Source: Clostridia bacterium
GTDB lineage: Bacteria > Bacillota > Clostridia > Christensenellales > Borkfalkiaceae
Assembly (NCBI GenBank): GCA_017616695.1
Contig: JAFZXN010000007.1
Coordinates: 1 to 55,998 of the forward strand
Direction: 5' to 3'
DNA: 55,998 bases
This document shows, in pieces, positions 43,069-52,283 of this stretch. Under the pieces are notes generated by a model, which saw nothing but the letters and a program-made list of their open reading frames with translations, was not told the origin of the DNA and made no database searches. Position 1 is the first letter of the stretch, and each line of letters starts with the position of its first letter. Made by a program: the position numbers and the translations under genes.

Positions 43069-46000
43069 ATGGCAAAGAAGACAAAACTACTTATTACTTC
43101 GGTTTTGGCGCTGGCGCTCACGTTATCGTTGACGCTGGCGGCTACGCTTACTTTTGGTAAGACCGATCCCGTTCACGCCGAAGGCAGCCTTATTTATCGG
43201 CTGGACTTTTCCGACGCCGAAAACCGCGGAGCCAACTCGGCGGGCACGGAGATAGAGGGCGCCACCTTCTATGGCAATCCGACCTATACGGATAACGCCG
43301 TCAAAGGCAAAACGGCGATAAATCTTCCGGGCGGCGCGGTAAGGACCAATTACTTCACGCTTCCGAAAGAAACGCTTGATTACGAGACCTTGACGCTTGC
43401 TTTTTGGGCGAAGATCCCCACCGACGTTACCGGTTGGGCGAGAATGGTCGAGATAAACAACGGTTACGGCGGCCGTGGCAACCTCTGCGCGCTCGCGATG
43501 ATGCCTTACGCGCCCAATTATTATAACGGGCTTTACGTTTACAGCGTGAAACACGAAGCCTATTACGGCAACGGCACCAACGAAAACCTCGTATTCCAAG
43601 GCGCCGATCCCACCGCTAACGGCAACACGCCGAAAAACCCGAATATCCTGCCCGTTTACGACGCCTGGACGCATTATGCGTACGAGCTCACTCCGACCGC
43701 GTTTAAAATTTACCAGAACGGCTATCTCATTTTCGAGGCGGCGGGCGAATTTGCAGGCAACGAATATTATTCGGACAGCGCCATGATAGTTTTCGGCGCG
43801 ACTGTCTGTTCCTGGTTAGGCGACGGCGATATGAAGGTCTCTCTCGCCGACATAAGACTTTATGACTACGCGCTCGACGAATCGCAGTTAAAGAGCGAAT
43901 ACGCGCTCGATTACACCGATTTTCTTACCACGCATTATGATTTCGAGAACGGTACTGCCGAAAGCGTCCGCGGATATAACGGCACGCTTGAAAACACGGC
44001 TTCCGTCATAAATGACGCCGAAAAGGGCAACGTATTATATATCGACGGCGCGCAGGGCGGTTCGGACGCTTCCACCCGTTCGGCTATGACCGTACCTTTG
44101 AAAACTATCGCAGGTCACGACCGGATAACCATTTCGATGGACACGTATATAAATTCGGAAACGGCAAGTTACACGAGATTGTTCGAGTTTGCTCCTATCC
44201 AAGGACGTAAGCTCGAAATGTACGCAAAATGGGGCGGAAGCACGACGATGCTCCTTAAATTCTCCAACTGTTCGGAAACGCCGAGAGATAAAAGCGTTTC
44301 CGTAAACGGCGTGTTCAACAGGTGGATGAATATAACCGTTTCCATAACCAACACTACGGCAAAATTCTATATCGACGGCTATCTCGTAGGCGAAAACACC
44401 GTTGATTTCGAATATTATAACTCCACTTTCTGGGAAAATGTGGGAAGTATGAACTTCGGCAGAACGCTGTTCTGGAACGACGGCCCGCTCACGGGTATGA
44501 TAGACAATATCGATATCTATTCCGTAGCTTTGACCGAAAGAGAAGTTATGAAGGCTCACGGCATAATAACCGTTGACGACGACGCCGAAGCGGTAGCTTC
44601 CGAAAAAGAAAAGCTGACCGTCGATTATACGAGCGGCGCCGCGAGAGTAGACCTCCCCGCTTATGCCGGCGAAGGCGTCAAGCTTACCTGGGTTTCCGAC
44701 AACGCCGACGTGCTTGCAAACGACGGTACGATAGTACCTCCTGTATTCAACACACAAGTATCGCTTACCGCGACGCTTACAAGAGGTGACGTTACTATGA
44801 CAAAACAATTCGTATTGGATATTCCCGCAAGGGAAGTCGTCGATCATTCGCTTTATCACGGCACCGCGCTCGACGAAGTGACTTTCGAACAGGGCGGATA
44901 TTACGACGGACTTATGAGGACCAACCTTGACTATATGATGTCTCTCGACGCCGATCGTTTGCTTTACAACTATCGTCGTATCGCGGGGCTCGACACTCTC
45001 GGAGCCGTAGGCTACGGTGCGTGGATATCGTCTGCGGGCGGCGGCGCAGGTCAGTTCGAAGCGCATTTGGTCTTGTCTCTCGCAAAAGCCGCTATTTCCG
45101 TTCCCGATTACTCTTACAACGGCGAAACGATAGAGGAAAGAATGACGTATATGCTTACCGAAATGGCAAAATGTCAGAAAGCTTACGCTACGGCTCATCC
45201 GAGCGAGGCGGGCTATTTCGGAGCGGCTTCGATAGATCAGTTTTATGCCTTAAAAGATGGCAGAAAGACCACTATTGACGGCGAAAACGTATGGGTACCT
45301 TTCTATTTCATGCATAAAAACCTTGAAATGCTCATCGACGTTTACGACTACGCGGAAAGCGACGAATTGAAAGACACCGCATACGAAATGCTTATTGATT
45401 TCGTCGATTGGATAGCAAGATTTACCGCTCCCATAGACACGGAAACGCGCGCAAAAATGCTTAAGACCGAATACGGCGGGATGAGCGAAGCCCTCTATCA
45501 GGTATATATGATGACGGGCGACGTAAACCATTATAAAGCCGCCAAATTCTTCGAGCAGACCGACCTTCTCGATTATATTTACGATAACGTTGACGTTTTG
45601 AACGGCTTGCACGCCAACACGACCATACCCAAATTCCTCGCCGCGGCGGCAGCGTACGAAGCTACGGGCGACGAATATTACAAGACCGTCGCTATAAACG
45701 CCTTCGATATGGTAATGACTCGAATTTACGCTTTCGGCGGAACGAGCAGGGGCGAACATTGGCAAAAGGCAAACGACCTGTTCATCGGTAACGATACCTG
45801 CGAAACCTGCTGCAGCTACAATATGTTGAAGCTTGCCGATTATCTCTACCGCTGGACGGGCGACAAGAAGTACGCCGACTATTTCGACCTTACTTATACC
45901 AACCATATCCTCGCCTCTATGGCTCCCGACACGGGACTCAAGACCTATCTTACCAACACGGCGTTCGGATATTACAAAGTTTATCATACCCCCGACAACA

Positions 46001-47817
46001 GCTTCTGGTGCTGCGCCTGCACGGGTATGGAAAGCTTCGCAAAACTCAACTACGGCATTTACTATCGTAACGACGATACGGTAAGAGTCAATATGTTCTA
46101 TCCGTCGACGTACACGGTAAACGACGATATGGCTATCGAGCAGACGGGCGACTTCTACCGCACGGGCAAGACCGCGTTGACGATAAACGGCGCCGGCGCA
46201 ATGACATTAGCTCTCCGTCTTCCCGATTGGGCGGACGCAAGCAAAGTTACGCTCAGATTAAACGGCGAAGCTATGGATATTTCCGCGACCGACGGCTATT
46301 ATAATATCACCCGCGAGTTTGCCGACGGCGATACGATAGAATACGAAGTTGCTATGGAATTCCGCCTCGATCTCCTTAAAGGTTCGGAAAGGACTTACGC
46401 CCTTATGTACGGCCCGTTGGTACTTGTCGCCGACCTCGGCAACGAAAACGTCATAGACGTTCAGGGCAGTCAGCTTACTTTCGGCACGGCTTATACGGGC
46501 GATATCGTCGGCAAAACGGTTCTCGACGGCGCTTTAAGCGAAGCCGCAACTGTCGAAATGAAGGACGGCGGACTGTACGTCACCGTAAAAACACTCAATC
46601 AGGGCGAACTTACCTTCCGCCCGTTCAACGAGCTGTTCCACGACCGTTACGCTATGTACTTCGAGTATTACGACACGTTGGCAGACCTTACCGCCGACTA
46701 TATCGTCGAAGGTAACGAATACGGCAACAACTTCGACGGCCCTTCTTCGCTTGCAGGCATGACGGCTTATTCCGTTACCGGCGCGGGCGCTACCGTCACG
46801 GACGGCCAACTCGTTACCATGGCGAACACCGAATTCAAACTGTTATATAACGTGGCTGTAAGCGCTCCGTACGTAGCAGAGCTTACGCTTTCGTCCGCTA
46901 CCGCCGGCGGAGCTATCAACGCAGGGCTTTACGTTCTTGCGTCCGCTCCCGCGAACGGTCAGGATATGATAAAGGCGTATAACGTTCAGATAGAAAAAGC
47001 TACCGGCGAAAGCGTTTACAAGATAAGCGTGTTCAAGTTCTATTCAAGGTATCTCGGCTCGGTCAATTCCGTCAGCCTTTCGATGCCCGAGGACGGCGTT
47101 ATAAGACTGCACGTCACCGTCAAAGAAGACAAGGTCTTCGTTTACGTCAACGGTTCCACCAACTCCGTTTTAAGCTTCGATATCGAAAGCGATTACGCGG
47201 GCGAAGCCGCTATGGTCGGTATCCGTTCGCAATTCTGCTCCGTTAAGATAGACAGCTTCAAATTGATCTCCGCAGAGCTTTCGGTAGGTAAAACTTCGCT
47301 CGTAGGCGCGATGAGTATCGCTTCGACGCTTTCCGCCGACGATTACACTCCCGCAACCGCCGCGGTCTTGGCAGAGAAATTGGCCGCCGCCACCGCCGTT
47401 TACGCCGACGAAAACGCGACGCAAGCCGAAGTCAACGCCGCCGACTACGCTTTAAGAGAAGCCGTTGCCGCTTTGGTACTGCGCGGAGACGTCACGCTTA
47501 TTAAAAACGCTTACGCAACGTTCAGAGGTCTTGACGCTGCGCTCTTTACCGAAGAAAGCGCCGCCGAGCTTAAGACCGTTCTCGACAAGATAGCGGCGTT
47601 ACAAGAAGGTGCGTCGAAAGCCGAGGTCGAAGCTTTGGAGGACGAACTTAAAACGGCGCTTATGTCGCTTGAATTGAATGAAAATTACGAAGCGCCGACC
47701 GACAGCGGTTCCTCTGCGAAAAAAGGCTGTAACTCCACTATCCCGGGCGCTATGAGCGCTTTGGCGATAGCTTCCTTGGTCGCGGCTTTGGCTTTAAAGA
47801 AAAAACGCGAAGAATGA
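43069..47817 (+). CDS. Cell-surface GH127 glycoside hydrolase with LamG modules
   Basis: A 1,582-residue exported enzyme, probably a beta-L-arabinofuranosidase anchored outside the cell. A signal peptide ends near VHA-EG (about residue 38). Two LamG-like modules (about 40-285 and 290-500) and an Ig-like segment (510-600) precede the GH127/DUF1680 catalytic region (610-1200). Its active-site pattern is intact: Glu912-Thr-Cys914 and Cys981-Cys982, matching the zinc-bound cysteine nucleophile set of GH127. A binding module (1210-1400) similar to that in the 1,694-residue protein follows, then two FIVAR-like repeats, a Gly-Cys motif (Cys1554), a membrane helix and a KKKREE tail. No LPXTG. The AAAGGAGTG ribosome site fixes the start. 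The codon bias suggests strong expression. Confidence 0.85.
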   Translation: MAKKTKLLITSVLALALTLSLTLAATLTFGKTDPVHAEGSLIYRLDFSDAENRGANSAGTEIEGATFYGNPTYTDNAVKGKTAINLPGGAVRTNYFTLPKETLDYETLTLAFWAKIPTDVTGWARMVEINNGYGGRGNLCALAMMPYAPNYYNGLYVYSVKHEAYYGNGTNENLVFQGADPTANGNTPKNPNILPVYDAWTHYAYELTPTAFKIYQNGYLIFEAAGEFAGNEYYSDSAMIVFGATVCSWLGDGDMKVSLADIRLYDYALDESQLKSEYALDYTDFLTTHYDFENGTAESVRGYNGTLENTASVINDAEKGNVLYIDGAQGGSDASTRSAMTVPLKTIAGHDRITISMDTYINSETASYTRLFEFAPIQGRKLEMYAKWGGSTTMLLKFSNCSETPRDKSVSVNGVFNRWMNITVSITNTTAKFYIDGYLVGENTVDFEYYNSTFWENVGSMNFGRTLFWNDGPLTGMIDNIDIYSVALTEREVMKAHGIITVDDDAEAVASEKEKLTVDYTSGAARVDLPAYAGEGVKLTWVSDNADVLANDGTIVPPVFNTQVSLTATLTRGDVTMTKQFVLDIPAREVVDHSLYHGTALDEVTFEQGGYYDGLMRTNLDYMMSLDADRLLYNYRRIAGLDTLGAVGYGAWISSAGGGAGQFEAHLVLSLAKAAISVPDYSYNGETIEERMTYMLTEMAKCQKAYATAHPSEAGYFGAASIDQFYALKDGRKTTIDGENVWVPFYFMHKNLEMLIDVYDYAESDELKDTAYEMLIDFVDWIARFTAPIDTETRAKMLKTEYGGMSEALYQVYMMTGDVNHYKAAKFFEQTDLLDYIYDNVDVLNGLHANTTIPKFLAAAAAYEATGDEYYKTVAINAFDMVMTRIYAFGGTSRGEHWQKANDLFIGNDTCETCCSYNMLKLADYLYRWTGDKKYADYFDLTYTNHILASMAPDTGLKTYLTNTAFGYYKVYHTPDNSFWCCACTGMESFAKLNYGIYYRNDDTVRVNMFYPSTYTVNDDMAIEQTGDFYRTGKTALTINGAGAMTLALRLPDWADASKVTLRLNGEAMDISATDGYYNITREFADGDTIEYEVAMEFRLDLLKGSERTYALMYGPLVLVADLGNENVIDVQGSQLTFGTAYTGDIVGKTVLDGALSEAATVEMKDGGLYVTVKTLNQGELTFRPFNELFHDRYAMYFEYYDTLADLTADYIVEGNEYGNNFDGPSSLAGMTAYSVTGAGATVTDGQLVTMANTEFKLLYNVAVSAPYVAELTLSSATAGGAINAGLYVLASAPANGQDMIKAYNVQIEKATGESVYKISVFKFYSRYLGSVNSVSLSMPEDGVIRLHVTVKEDKVFVYVNGSTNSVLSFDIESDYAGEAAMVGIRSQFCSVKIDSFKLISAELSVGKTSLVGAMSIASTLSADDYTPATAAVLAEKLAAATAVYADENATQAEVNAADYALREAVAALVLRGDVTLIKNAYATFRGLDAALFTEESAAELKTVLDKIAALQEGASKAEVEALEDELKTALMSLELNENYEAPTDSGSSAKKGCNSTIPGAMSALAIASLVAALALKKKREE

Positions 47818-47847
47818 GCCGTAATAAAACCATCGCAACATAACTTT

Positions 47848-47880
47848 TTCGGGCGGGCATATTGCGCCCGCCCGAATTTT
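47848..47880 (+). terminator. Terminator of the surface GH127 gene
   Basis: An 11-bp GC-rich stem (47848-47858 with 47866-47876) and 7-nt loop followed by TTTT. Confidence 0.85.
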
Positions 47881-47895
47881 ATGGTAAAATAATAT

Positions 47896-47948
47896 CGCAG
47901 ACAGCAGACTGCGGTAAGCGGTAAGCGGTAAGCGGTTTGCGGTCTGCG
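47896..47948. repeat. 7-bp tandem repeat inside an inverted repeat
   Basis: Five 7-base units from 47911 to 47945: three exact copies of GCGGTAA, then GCGGTTT and GCGGTCT. CGCAGAC at 47896-47902 and GTCTGCG at 47942-47948 form an inverted pair around them. It lies in the leader region of the AraC gene and could vary in copy number. Confidence 0.7.
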
Positions 47949-48026
47949 AATAATGCCGACAGGCAATTCATTATCTAAACTTTCCACTATTATCCGGTAC
48001 GGTTCGTGCCGACGGGAGCGAAAAAA

Positions 48027-48857
48027 ATGAAGTATTTCGGGTTTTCCGATTCCACCGAGTTCAGTTGTTTGTATGTCGGACAAGGACGGATAGTCGGGCA
48101 AAAGCATATTACGCGCACGCTCGACGAATACGAGTTCTTTTTGATAAACAGCGGCGACTTGTTCATTGAACAGGGCGGCGAAAAGTTTCATCTTAAAAAG
48201 GGCGATTTCTTTTTGAGCGAAAAAAACGTTTCTTACGGCGGACACGAACCTTCCGACGTCGATTTTTTGTGGCTCCATTTCGTCGTCAAAAAAGGCGACG
48301 AAGAGTTTACCGAAACCCCGAAATTCAAGTATACCATTCCGCAAAAAGGCGAAGTCGGCGAAGGAAACGCCCTGGTGATAATATTTTCGCTCATCAATCA
48401 ATATTATTATCTCGTTAACAAGGGAGCGGTCTTGTCGAGCTTGCTTAAGGCGCTTTTATACGACCTGTCGGATATTGCGACGAAAAAGCCCGTCAAAGAC
48501 AGCAGATTTCAACAGGTCGTGGAATATTTCCATTCCAACCCGAATCTCAACGAGATAAACGACTTAAAGAGCATGGCGCGCTTTTTCGGCTACAACGAAA
48601 AGTATTTTATCCGCCTTTTCAAAAAGTACGTGGGTAAGTCGCCGATGCAATATCTTATAAACTGCAAGATAAACCGTGCGCAACTTATGCTTGTCAATAC
48701 CGATATGACGGTAAAAGCCATAGCTTTGAGCCTTAATTACGACAGTTATTATTTTTTAAAGCTCTTTAAAAAACACGTCGGCATGACTCCCAATCAGTAC
48801 CGCAAGACCGCCGCCTTCGACTTCGGCGTGCTGGTGGAAGCAGACAAAAACAATTAG
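48027..48857 (+). CDS. AraC family transcriptional regulator
   Basis: A 276-residue regulator. The N-terminal cupin-like half (about 1-140) senses a ligand, perhaps a sugar. The C-terminal half has two helix-turn-helix motifs: NEIND to KYFIRLFKKYVG, then VKAIALSLNYDSYYFLKLFKKHVGMTPNQYR, the AraC signature. ATG at 48027 follows GGGAGCG; a GTG at 48006 is also open. Located between the anchored GH127 gene and the second regulator, it probably controls arabinoside genes. A repeat array overlaps its stop codon. Confidence 0.88.
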   Translation: MKYFGFSDSTEFSCLYVGQGRIVGQKHITRTLDEYEFFLINSGDLFIEQGGEKFHLKKGDFFLSEKNVSYGGHEPSDVDFLWLHFVVKKGDEEFTETPKFKYTIPQKGEVGEGNALVIIFSLINQYYYLVNKGAVLSSLLKALLYDLSDIATKKPVKDSRFQQVVEYFHSNPNLNEINDLKSMARFFGYNEKYFIRLFKKYVGKSPMQYLINCKINRAQLMLVNTDMTVKAIALSLNYDSYYFLKLFKKHVGMTPNQYRKTAAFDFGVLVEADKNN

Positions 48858-48900
48858 CAATTAATAATTATCAGGCTTGTTCGGGCGATTTGTTGTCGGT
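48852..48900 (+). repeat. Heptad-led interspersed repeat, copy A
   Basis: Three 7-base units (AATTAGC, AATTAAT, AATTATC) overlap the AraC stop codon, followed by AGGCT and a 16-base block, GCGATTTGTTGTCGGT. The same arrangement occurs inverted at 52284-52332 with the 16-base block identical. Confidence 0.75.
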
Positions 48901-49020
48901 AATACGCGGGCTATGCTCGCGTATATCATATCGCGAAGCTATATATCATCCGTCGGAAACAATAAGAAGACGGTTCTTGCCCGACGAATATCACCGCTCG
49001 CGTACCGCGAGCTATATCAT
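48901..49020. repeat. Cluster of small hairpins ending in TATATCAT
   Basis: Several short inverted repeats, the best being GCTCGCG-TAC-CGCGAGC at about 48995-49011, are each followed by TATATCAT (48922-48929, 48942-48949, 49013-49020) or a near copy. The look is that of REP-type elements in which hairpins alternate with a constant octamer. No coding frame is convincing here. Confidence 0.6.
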
Positions 49021-49037
49021 TCCGCGTTAAGCGTTCA

Positions 49038-49077
49038 AAAAAACTTCCGTTTAAAAAAGCTTAAACGGAAGTTTTTT
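49038..49077. terminator. Bidirectional terminator between convergent AraC genes
   Basis: A 17-bp perfect stem (49038-49054 with 49061-49077) with a 6-nt loop and A/T tails on both sides; it overlaps the stop codon of the reverse-strand AraC gene. Confidence 0.85.
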
Positions 49078-49858
49078 ATTGGCGTTCGTTGGGGGGAGGG
49101 GTGAAGTAGAAGGGGGCTTTGAGGAGGCGGTATTTTGACGGAGAGATCTTGTATTTGGCGGTAAAATCGCGGTAGAAGACGGAATAATCTTCAAAACCGA
49201 CGTGGTCGGCTATATCGGCGGTCGTTCGCGCGGTGGAAACGAGAAGATCCCTTGCCTTATCCAACCGATATTCTATCAGATAGGCTTTCGGCGTTTTATC
49301 GTAAGCGTTTTTAAAGACGTCTCTCACCCTGTTTGCCGAAAGGTAAAAATGATCGGCAAGCGTCTGGGTGGTGATGCTTTTATCTTTATAGTTCTTATGC
49401 AAAAACAGCTTTATCTGTTCAGCCATGCTCTCGTCTTTCTGATGCTTAGCAAGTTCCGACAAAAGATTGTAAAACAGCCTTTCGTATTCAAGGCGCGGGG
49501 CGTTGTTTCCAAGAGCCTGCAAAGCCTCTATTATCGGCTCTATCTGTTCGGGGCGGTAATTGCCGCGCAAAGGGAGTTTGCCGTTTTCACTGAAAGTACC
49601 CTTAAAATGCACGAAATAATAGTTGGGTATATCGCTCGGATCGGGGCCGGACTGCGCAAGCCCCGCCCGCTGAAGGTAGTATTCTCCCGCCGAAAGCTCT
49701 ATTTTTTTACCGTCTTCCGTAAAACGCAGAACGCCCTTTCGCATAACGATAAGAACGTCCTCGTCGAAAACGCGGTTCATGTGGTGTTCGCCGGGCAGAA
49801 ATTGCCGTCTGTTGGCGTAGATAAAGTGCGGAAGATCGTTAAAATCAAGTCCTGACAT
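49076..49858 (-). CDS. AraC family transcriptional regulator (second)
   Basis: A 260-residue regulator with a cupin-like N-terminus (HFIYANRRQFLPGEHHMNRVF, LSAGEYYLQRAG) and two C-terminal helix-turn-helix motifs ending in IADHVGFEDYSVFYRDFTAKYKISPSKYR. It is divergent from the cytoplasmic GH127 gene, with promoters facing apart within 130 bases, so it is the best candidate regulator of that gene. The final residues (FYFTPPPNERQ) lie beyond the HTH domain. Confidence 0.88.
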   Translation of the reverse strand: MSGLDFNDLPHFIYANRRQFLPGEHHMNRVFDEDVLIVMRKGVLRFTEDGKKIELSAGEYYLQRAGLAQSGPDPSDIPNYYFVHFKGTFSENGKLPLRGNYRPEQIEPIIEALQALGNNAPRLEYERLFYNLLSELAKHQKDESMAEQIKLFLHKNYKDKSITTQTLADHFYLSANRVRDVFKNAYDKTPKAYLIEYRLDKARDLLVSTARTTADIADHVGFEDYSVFYRDFTAKYKISPSKYRLLKAPFYFTPPPNERQ

Positions 49859-49950
49859 AAGTTTTTCCTTTAAAAACGGCGGGTTTTACGGCGATACGAA
49901 AGGAAAGCCTTGCCGCCGCTTATGCGTTTTCAGGCGTTTTATACGAATAG

Positions 49951-49979
49951 ATCATATCATAAAATTGTGCAAAATGCAA
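49951..49979 (-). promoter_or_regulatory. Promoter of the reverse AraC gene
   Basis: On the minus strand TTGCAT (49979-49974), 17-bp spacer, TATGAT (49956-49951). It is 22 bases from the -35 of the divergent GH127 promoter, so one bound regulator could influence both. Confidence 0.55.
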
Positions 49980-50000
49980 TCATTTAAATGGATAATGCTA

Positions 50001-50029
50001 TTGCAAAGCCGCCAAAATTCTGCTATACT
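50001..50029 (+). promoter_or_regulatory. Promoter of the cytoplasmic GH127 gene
   Basis: TTGCAA (50001-50006), 17-bp spacer, TATACT (50024-50029). Its position inside the longest open frame supports the later ATG at 50099 as the true start. Confidence 0.6.
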
Positions 50030-50098
50030 GTAAACGATAGCGGAAAAAAACGGTCGATACCGCTATCAAAACAAGCATTTCCGATGGGAGTATTTACA

Positions 50099-51874
50099 AT
50101 GAGATTTCAATATCTCCCGCCGCAGACGATATATCCTTTGGGTTGGTTGAAACTTCAGCTTGAACTGCAAGCCGAAGGGCTATGCGGCAATCTCGACAAG
50201 GTCTGGCCGGACGTAAAGGACAGCAAGTGGCTGGGCGGCGACAAAGAGGGTTGGGAAAGATTTCCGTATTTTCTCGACGGGTTCATACCATTGGCGTATC
50301 TTCTTCGCAATAAGGATATGATAGCCCGCGTCGAAAAGTATATGGATACGATCCTTTCGTCGCAGGATAGCGACGGCTGTTTCTATCCCAAAGGCGACGA
50401 GGAAAAGAAAAACGGAGATATCTGGTCGCTGTTTTTGCTATTAAAAGTCCTCGTCGTTTACGAAAGGTATTCGGGCGATAAACGCGTTCAGCCCGCCGTT
50501 TTCAAGTGCCTTAAGTTTTTGGACGGGTATATATGTTTTGCTCCGCTTTTCAATTGGGCGGCGGCAAGGTGGTACGAGTGCATTATACCCATAATGTGGC
50601 TCTATAAGCGCGTTAACGACGATTGGCTCATCGATCTTGCACGTCGGTTAAAGGTGCTCGGCATGGATTACGAGGCGGCTTTGCCGCTCTGGAAAGAGCC
50701 TAAAAACAGGTGGACTTACGAAACGCACGTCGTTAATATCGCAATGGCTTTGAAGTCCGAGGCCGTCTACTGCGAGATAACGGGCGAAAAGCCTACGGGG
50801 TTTGCCGAAAGAGCTTACGAAGTCCTTAAAAAATATAACGGGACGGTATACGGGCATTTCACCGGCGACGAGTGCCTTTCGGGGACTTCGCCCGTGCAGG
50901 GCAGCGAGCTGTGCGGCGTCGTTGAGGCTATGTACAGCTACGAGTGGCTGACGGCTGTTACCGGCGACGCGTCGTGGGGGGATATCCTCGAAGACCTTGC
51001 GTTCAACGGGCTTCCTGCGACCGTATCCGAGGATATGTGGACGCACCAATACGACCAGCAGGTCAATCAGATAGCCTGCGCCGAGTTTTCCGGCTCCGTT
51101 TTCAGAACGAACGACCGTCGGGCGAATATGTTCGGGCTCGAACCCAACTACGGCTGCTGTACGGCTAACTTCGGGCAGGGATTTCCGAAATTCGCCGCCG
51201 CCGCGTATATGAAAGAGGGCGACAAGCTCGTTGCGATAAGCCCCGTTCCCGCAAAAATAGATATCGACGGAAACGAGATAGTTTGTAATTCCGAATACCC
51301 GTTCCGCAACAAATTTTCGTTTACGGCAAGTAGGTCCGTCGTTATCAAGCTGCGCGTTCCCGCTTGGGCGAGAGGCTCGTTTGGCTTTAAAGTCGAAAAC
51401 GGTTGGGCGGATATATCCGTCGGCGCGGGGAAAACGGTCGAAGTGGAATTTGCCGCCGCGCCAGAGATGGTCGATAGGCCTATGGGCAGGTTTTACGTCA
51501 GATACGGCGCGCTCGCATTCAGTCTGCCGATTAAGGAAAGCCGCAGAGCCATAGAGTACGTCAAAGACGGCGTGGAAAGGAAATTTCCGTATTGCGATTA
51601 TTCGCTTACGCCTGCTTCCGATTGGCGTTACGCATTCGTTGAAGGAACGAAGCTTTCCGTCGAAGAATTACCGTACGAAAGGGCGTTTTCGCGGGAAAAC
51701 CCGCCGCTTAAAATCAAAGCCACGCTCGCACCCGTCGAATGGGAAACTTGCTTTGACGGGCTCGTGGCGGACGAAAAGGCGGGCACGAAACGAACGGGCA
51801 AAAACGCAGAGCTTTATCTTCAGCCCTACGGCTGCACGAACTTAAGAATTACGGAAATGAGCAAAATTGAATAA
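50099..51874 (+). CDS. GH127-family glycoside hydrolase, cytoplasmic
   Basis: A 591-residue DUF1680/GH127 enzyme without signal peptide, likely a beta-L-arabinofuranosidase or related enzyme for imported oligosaccharides. The alpha/alpha barrel has Glu270-Leu-Cys272 and Cys353-Cys354, the same Glu/Cys set as in the secreted protein at 43069. C-terminal beta-domains follow from about residue 400. The start at 50099 is chosen because GGGAG lies 8 bases before it and a promoter lies upstream; the frame is open to 49988. It is divergent from an AraC gene and followed by repeats and a sugar importer operon. Confidence 0.85.
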   Translation: MRFQYLPPQTIYPLGWLKLQLELQAEGLCGNLDKVWPDVKDSKWLGGDKEGWERFPYFLDGFIPLAYLLRNKDMIARVEKYMDTILSSQDSDGCFYPKGDEEKKNGDIWSLFLLLKVLVVYERYSGDKRVQPAVFKCLKFLDGYICFAPLFNWAAARWYECIIPIMWLYKRVNDDWLIDLARRLKVLGMDYEAALPLWKEPKNRWTYETHVVNIAMALKSEAVYCEITGEKPTGFAERAYEVLKKYNGTVYGHFTGDECLSGTSPVQGSELCGVVEAMYSYEWLTAVTGDASWGDILEDLAFNGLPATVSEDMWTHQYDQQVNQIACAEFSGSVFRTNDRRANMFGLEPNYGCCTANFGQGFPKFAAAAYMKEGDKLVAISPVPAKIDIDGNEIVCNSEYPFRNKFSFTASRSVVIKLRVPAWARGSFGFKVENGWADISVGAGKTVEVEFAAAPEMVDRPMGRFYVRYGALAFSLPIKESRRAIEYVKDGVERKFPYCDYSLTPASDWRYAFVEGTKLSVEELPYERAFSRENPPLKIKATLAPVEWETCFDGLVADEKAGTKRTGKNAELYLQPYGCTNLRITEMSKIE

Positions 51875-52043
51875 TTCGCAATTATCAATTCGCAATGCGC
51901 AGGCTCGGTCGTACGGCGCTGTTGCCGCCTGCAAGCCTTCGGCGGCGCGCCGTTCGGCGGATAATTTTATTAAATAATATACCGCGTTGGGGTATGATAT
52001 ATGACGGGCGCTCGCCGTCTTAGCGCTGTTTCCGCATAAATAA
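51871..52043 (+). repeat. 173-bp tandem repeat, copy 1
   Basis: Begins within the GH127 stop codon with four 7-base units (AATTCGC, AATTATC, AATTCGC, AATGCGC), then AGGCTCGGTCGTA, several GC-rich hairpins including CGCCG-TT-CGGCG, and a TATACC/GGGGTATGATATA stretch. The next 173 bases repeat it almost perfectly. No gene is seen from here to 52395. Confidence 0.85.
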
Positions 52044-52216
52044 ATAATTCGCAATTATCAATTCGCAATGCGCAGGCTCGGTCGTACGGCGCTGTTGCCG
52101 CCTGCAAGCCTTCGGCGGCGCGCCGTTCGGCGGATAATTTTATTAAATGATATACCGCGTTGGGGTATGATATATGGCGGGCGCTCGCCGTCTTAGCGCT
52201 GTTTCCGCATAAATAT
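52044..52216 (+). repeat. 173-bp tandem repeat, copy 2
   Basis: Differs from copy 1 by only two internal substitutions plus a change at the very end, so the duplication is recent. The same hairpins and heptads recur. A candidate weak promoter with TATAAT at 52245-52250 follows and may serve the binding-protein gene. Confidence 0.85.
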
Positions 52217-52283
52217 ATAATTCAGACAAAAGAAATTGTTATAATATAATTTCGTTCGGCGATTTGCGGTCGAAGGCTTACAG

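Noticed and set aside
44035-45198. Reverse frame of 387 codons opposite the GH127 gene
   Set aside because: Antisense to conserved GH127 and LamG sequence; arginine- and histidine-rich shadow composition, no plausible start signal.
48852-49020. CRISPR array
   Set aside because: Repeats are short, unequal and hairpin-like with irregular spacing, there are no unique spacers of constant length and no cas genes.
49988-50098. 37-residue N-terminal extension of the cytoplasmic GH127 protein
   Set aside because: It contains the likely promoter boxes and lacks family sequence; the ATG at 50099 has a ribosome site.
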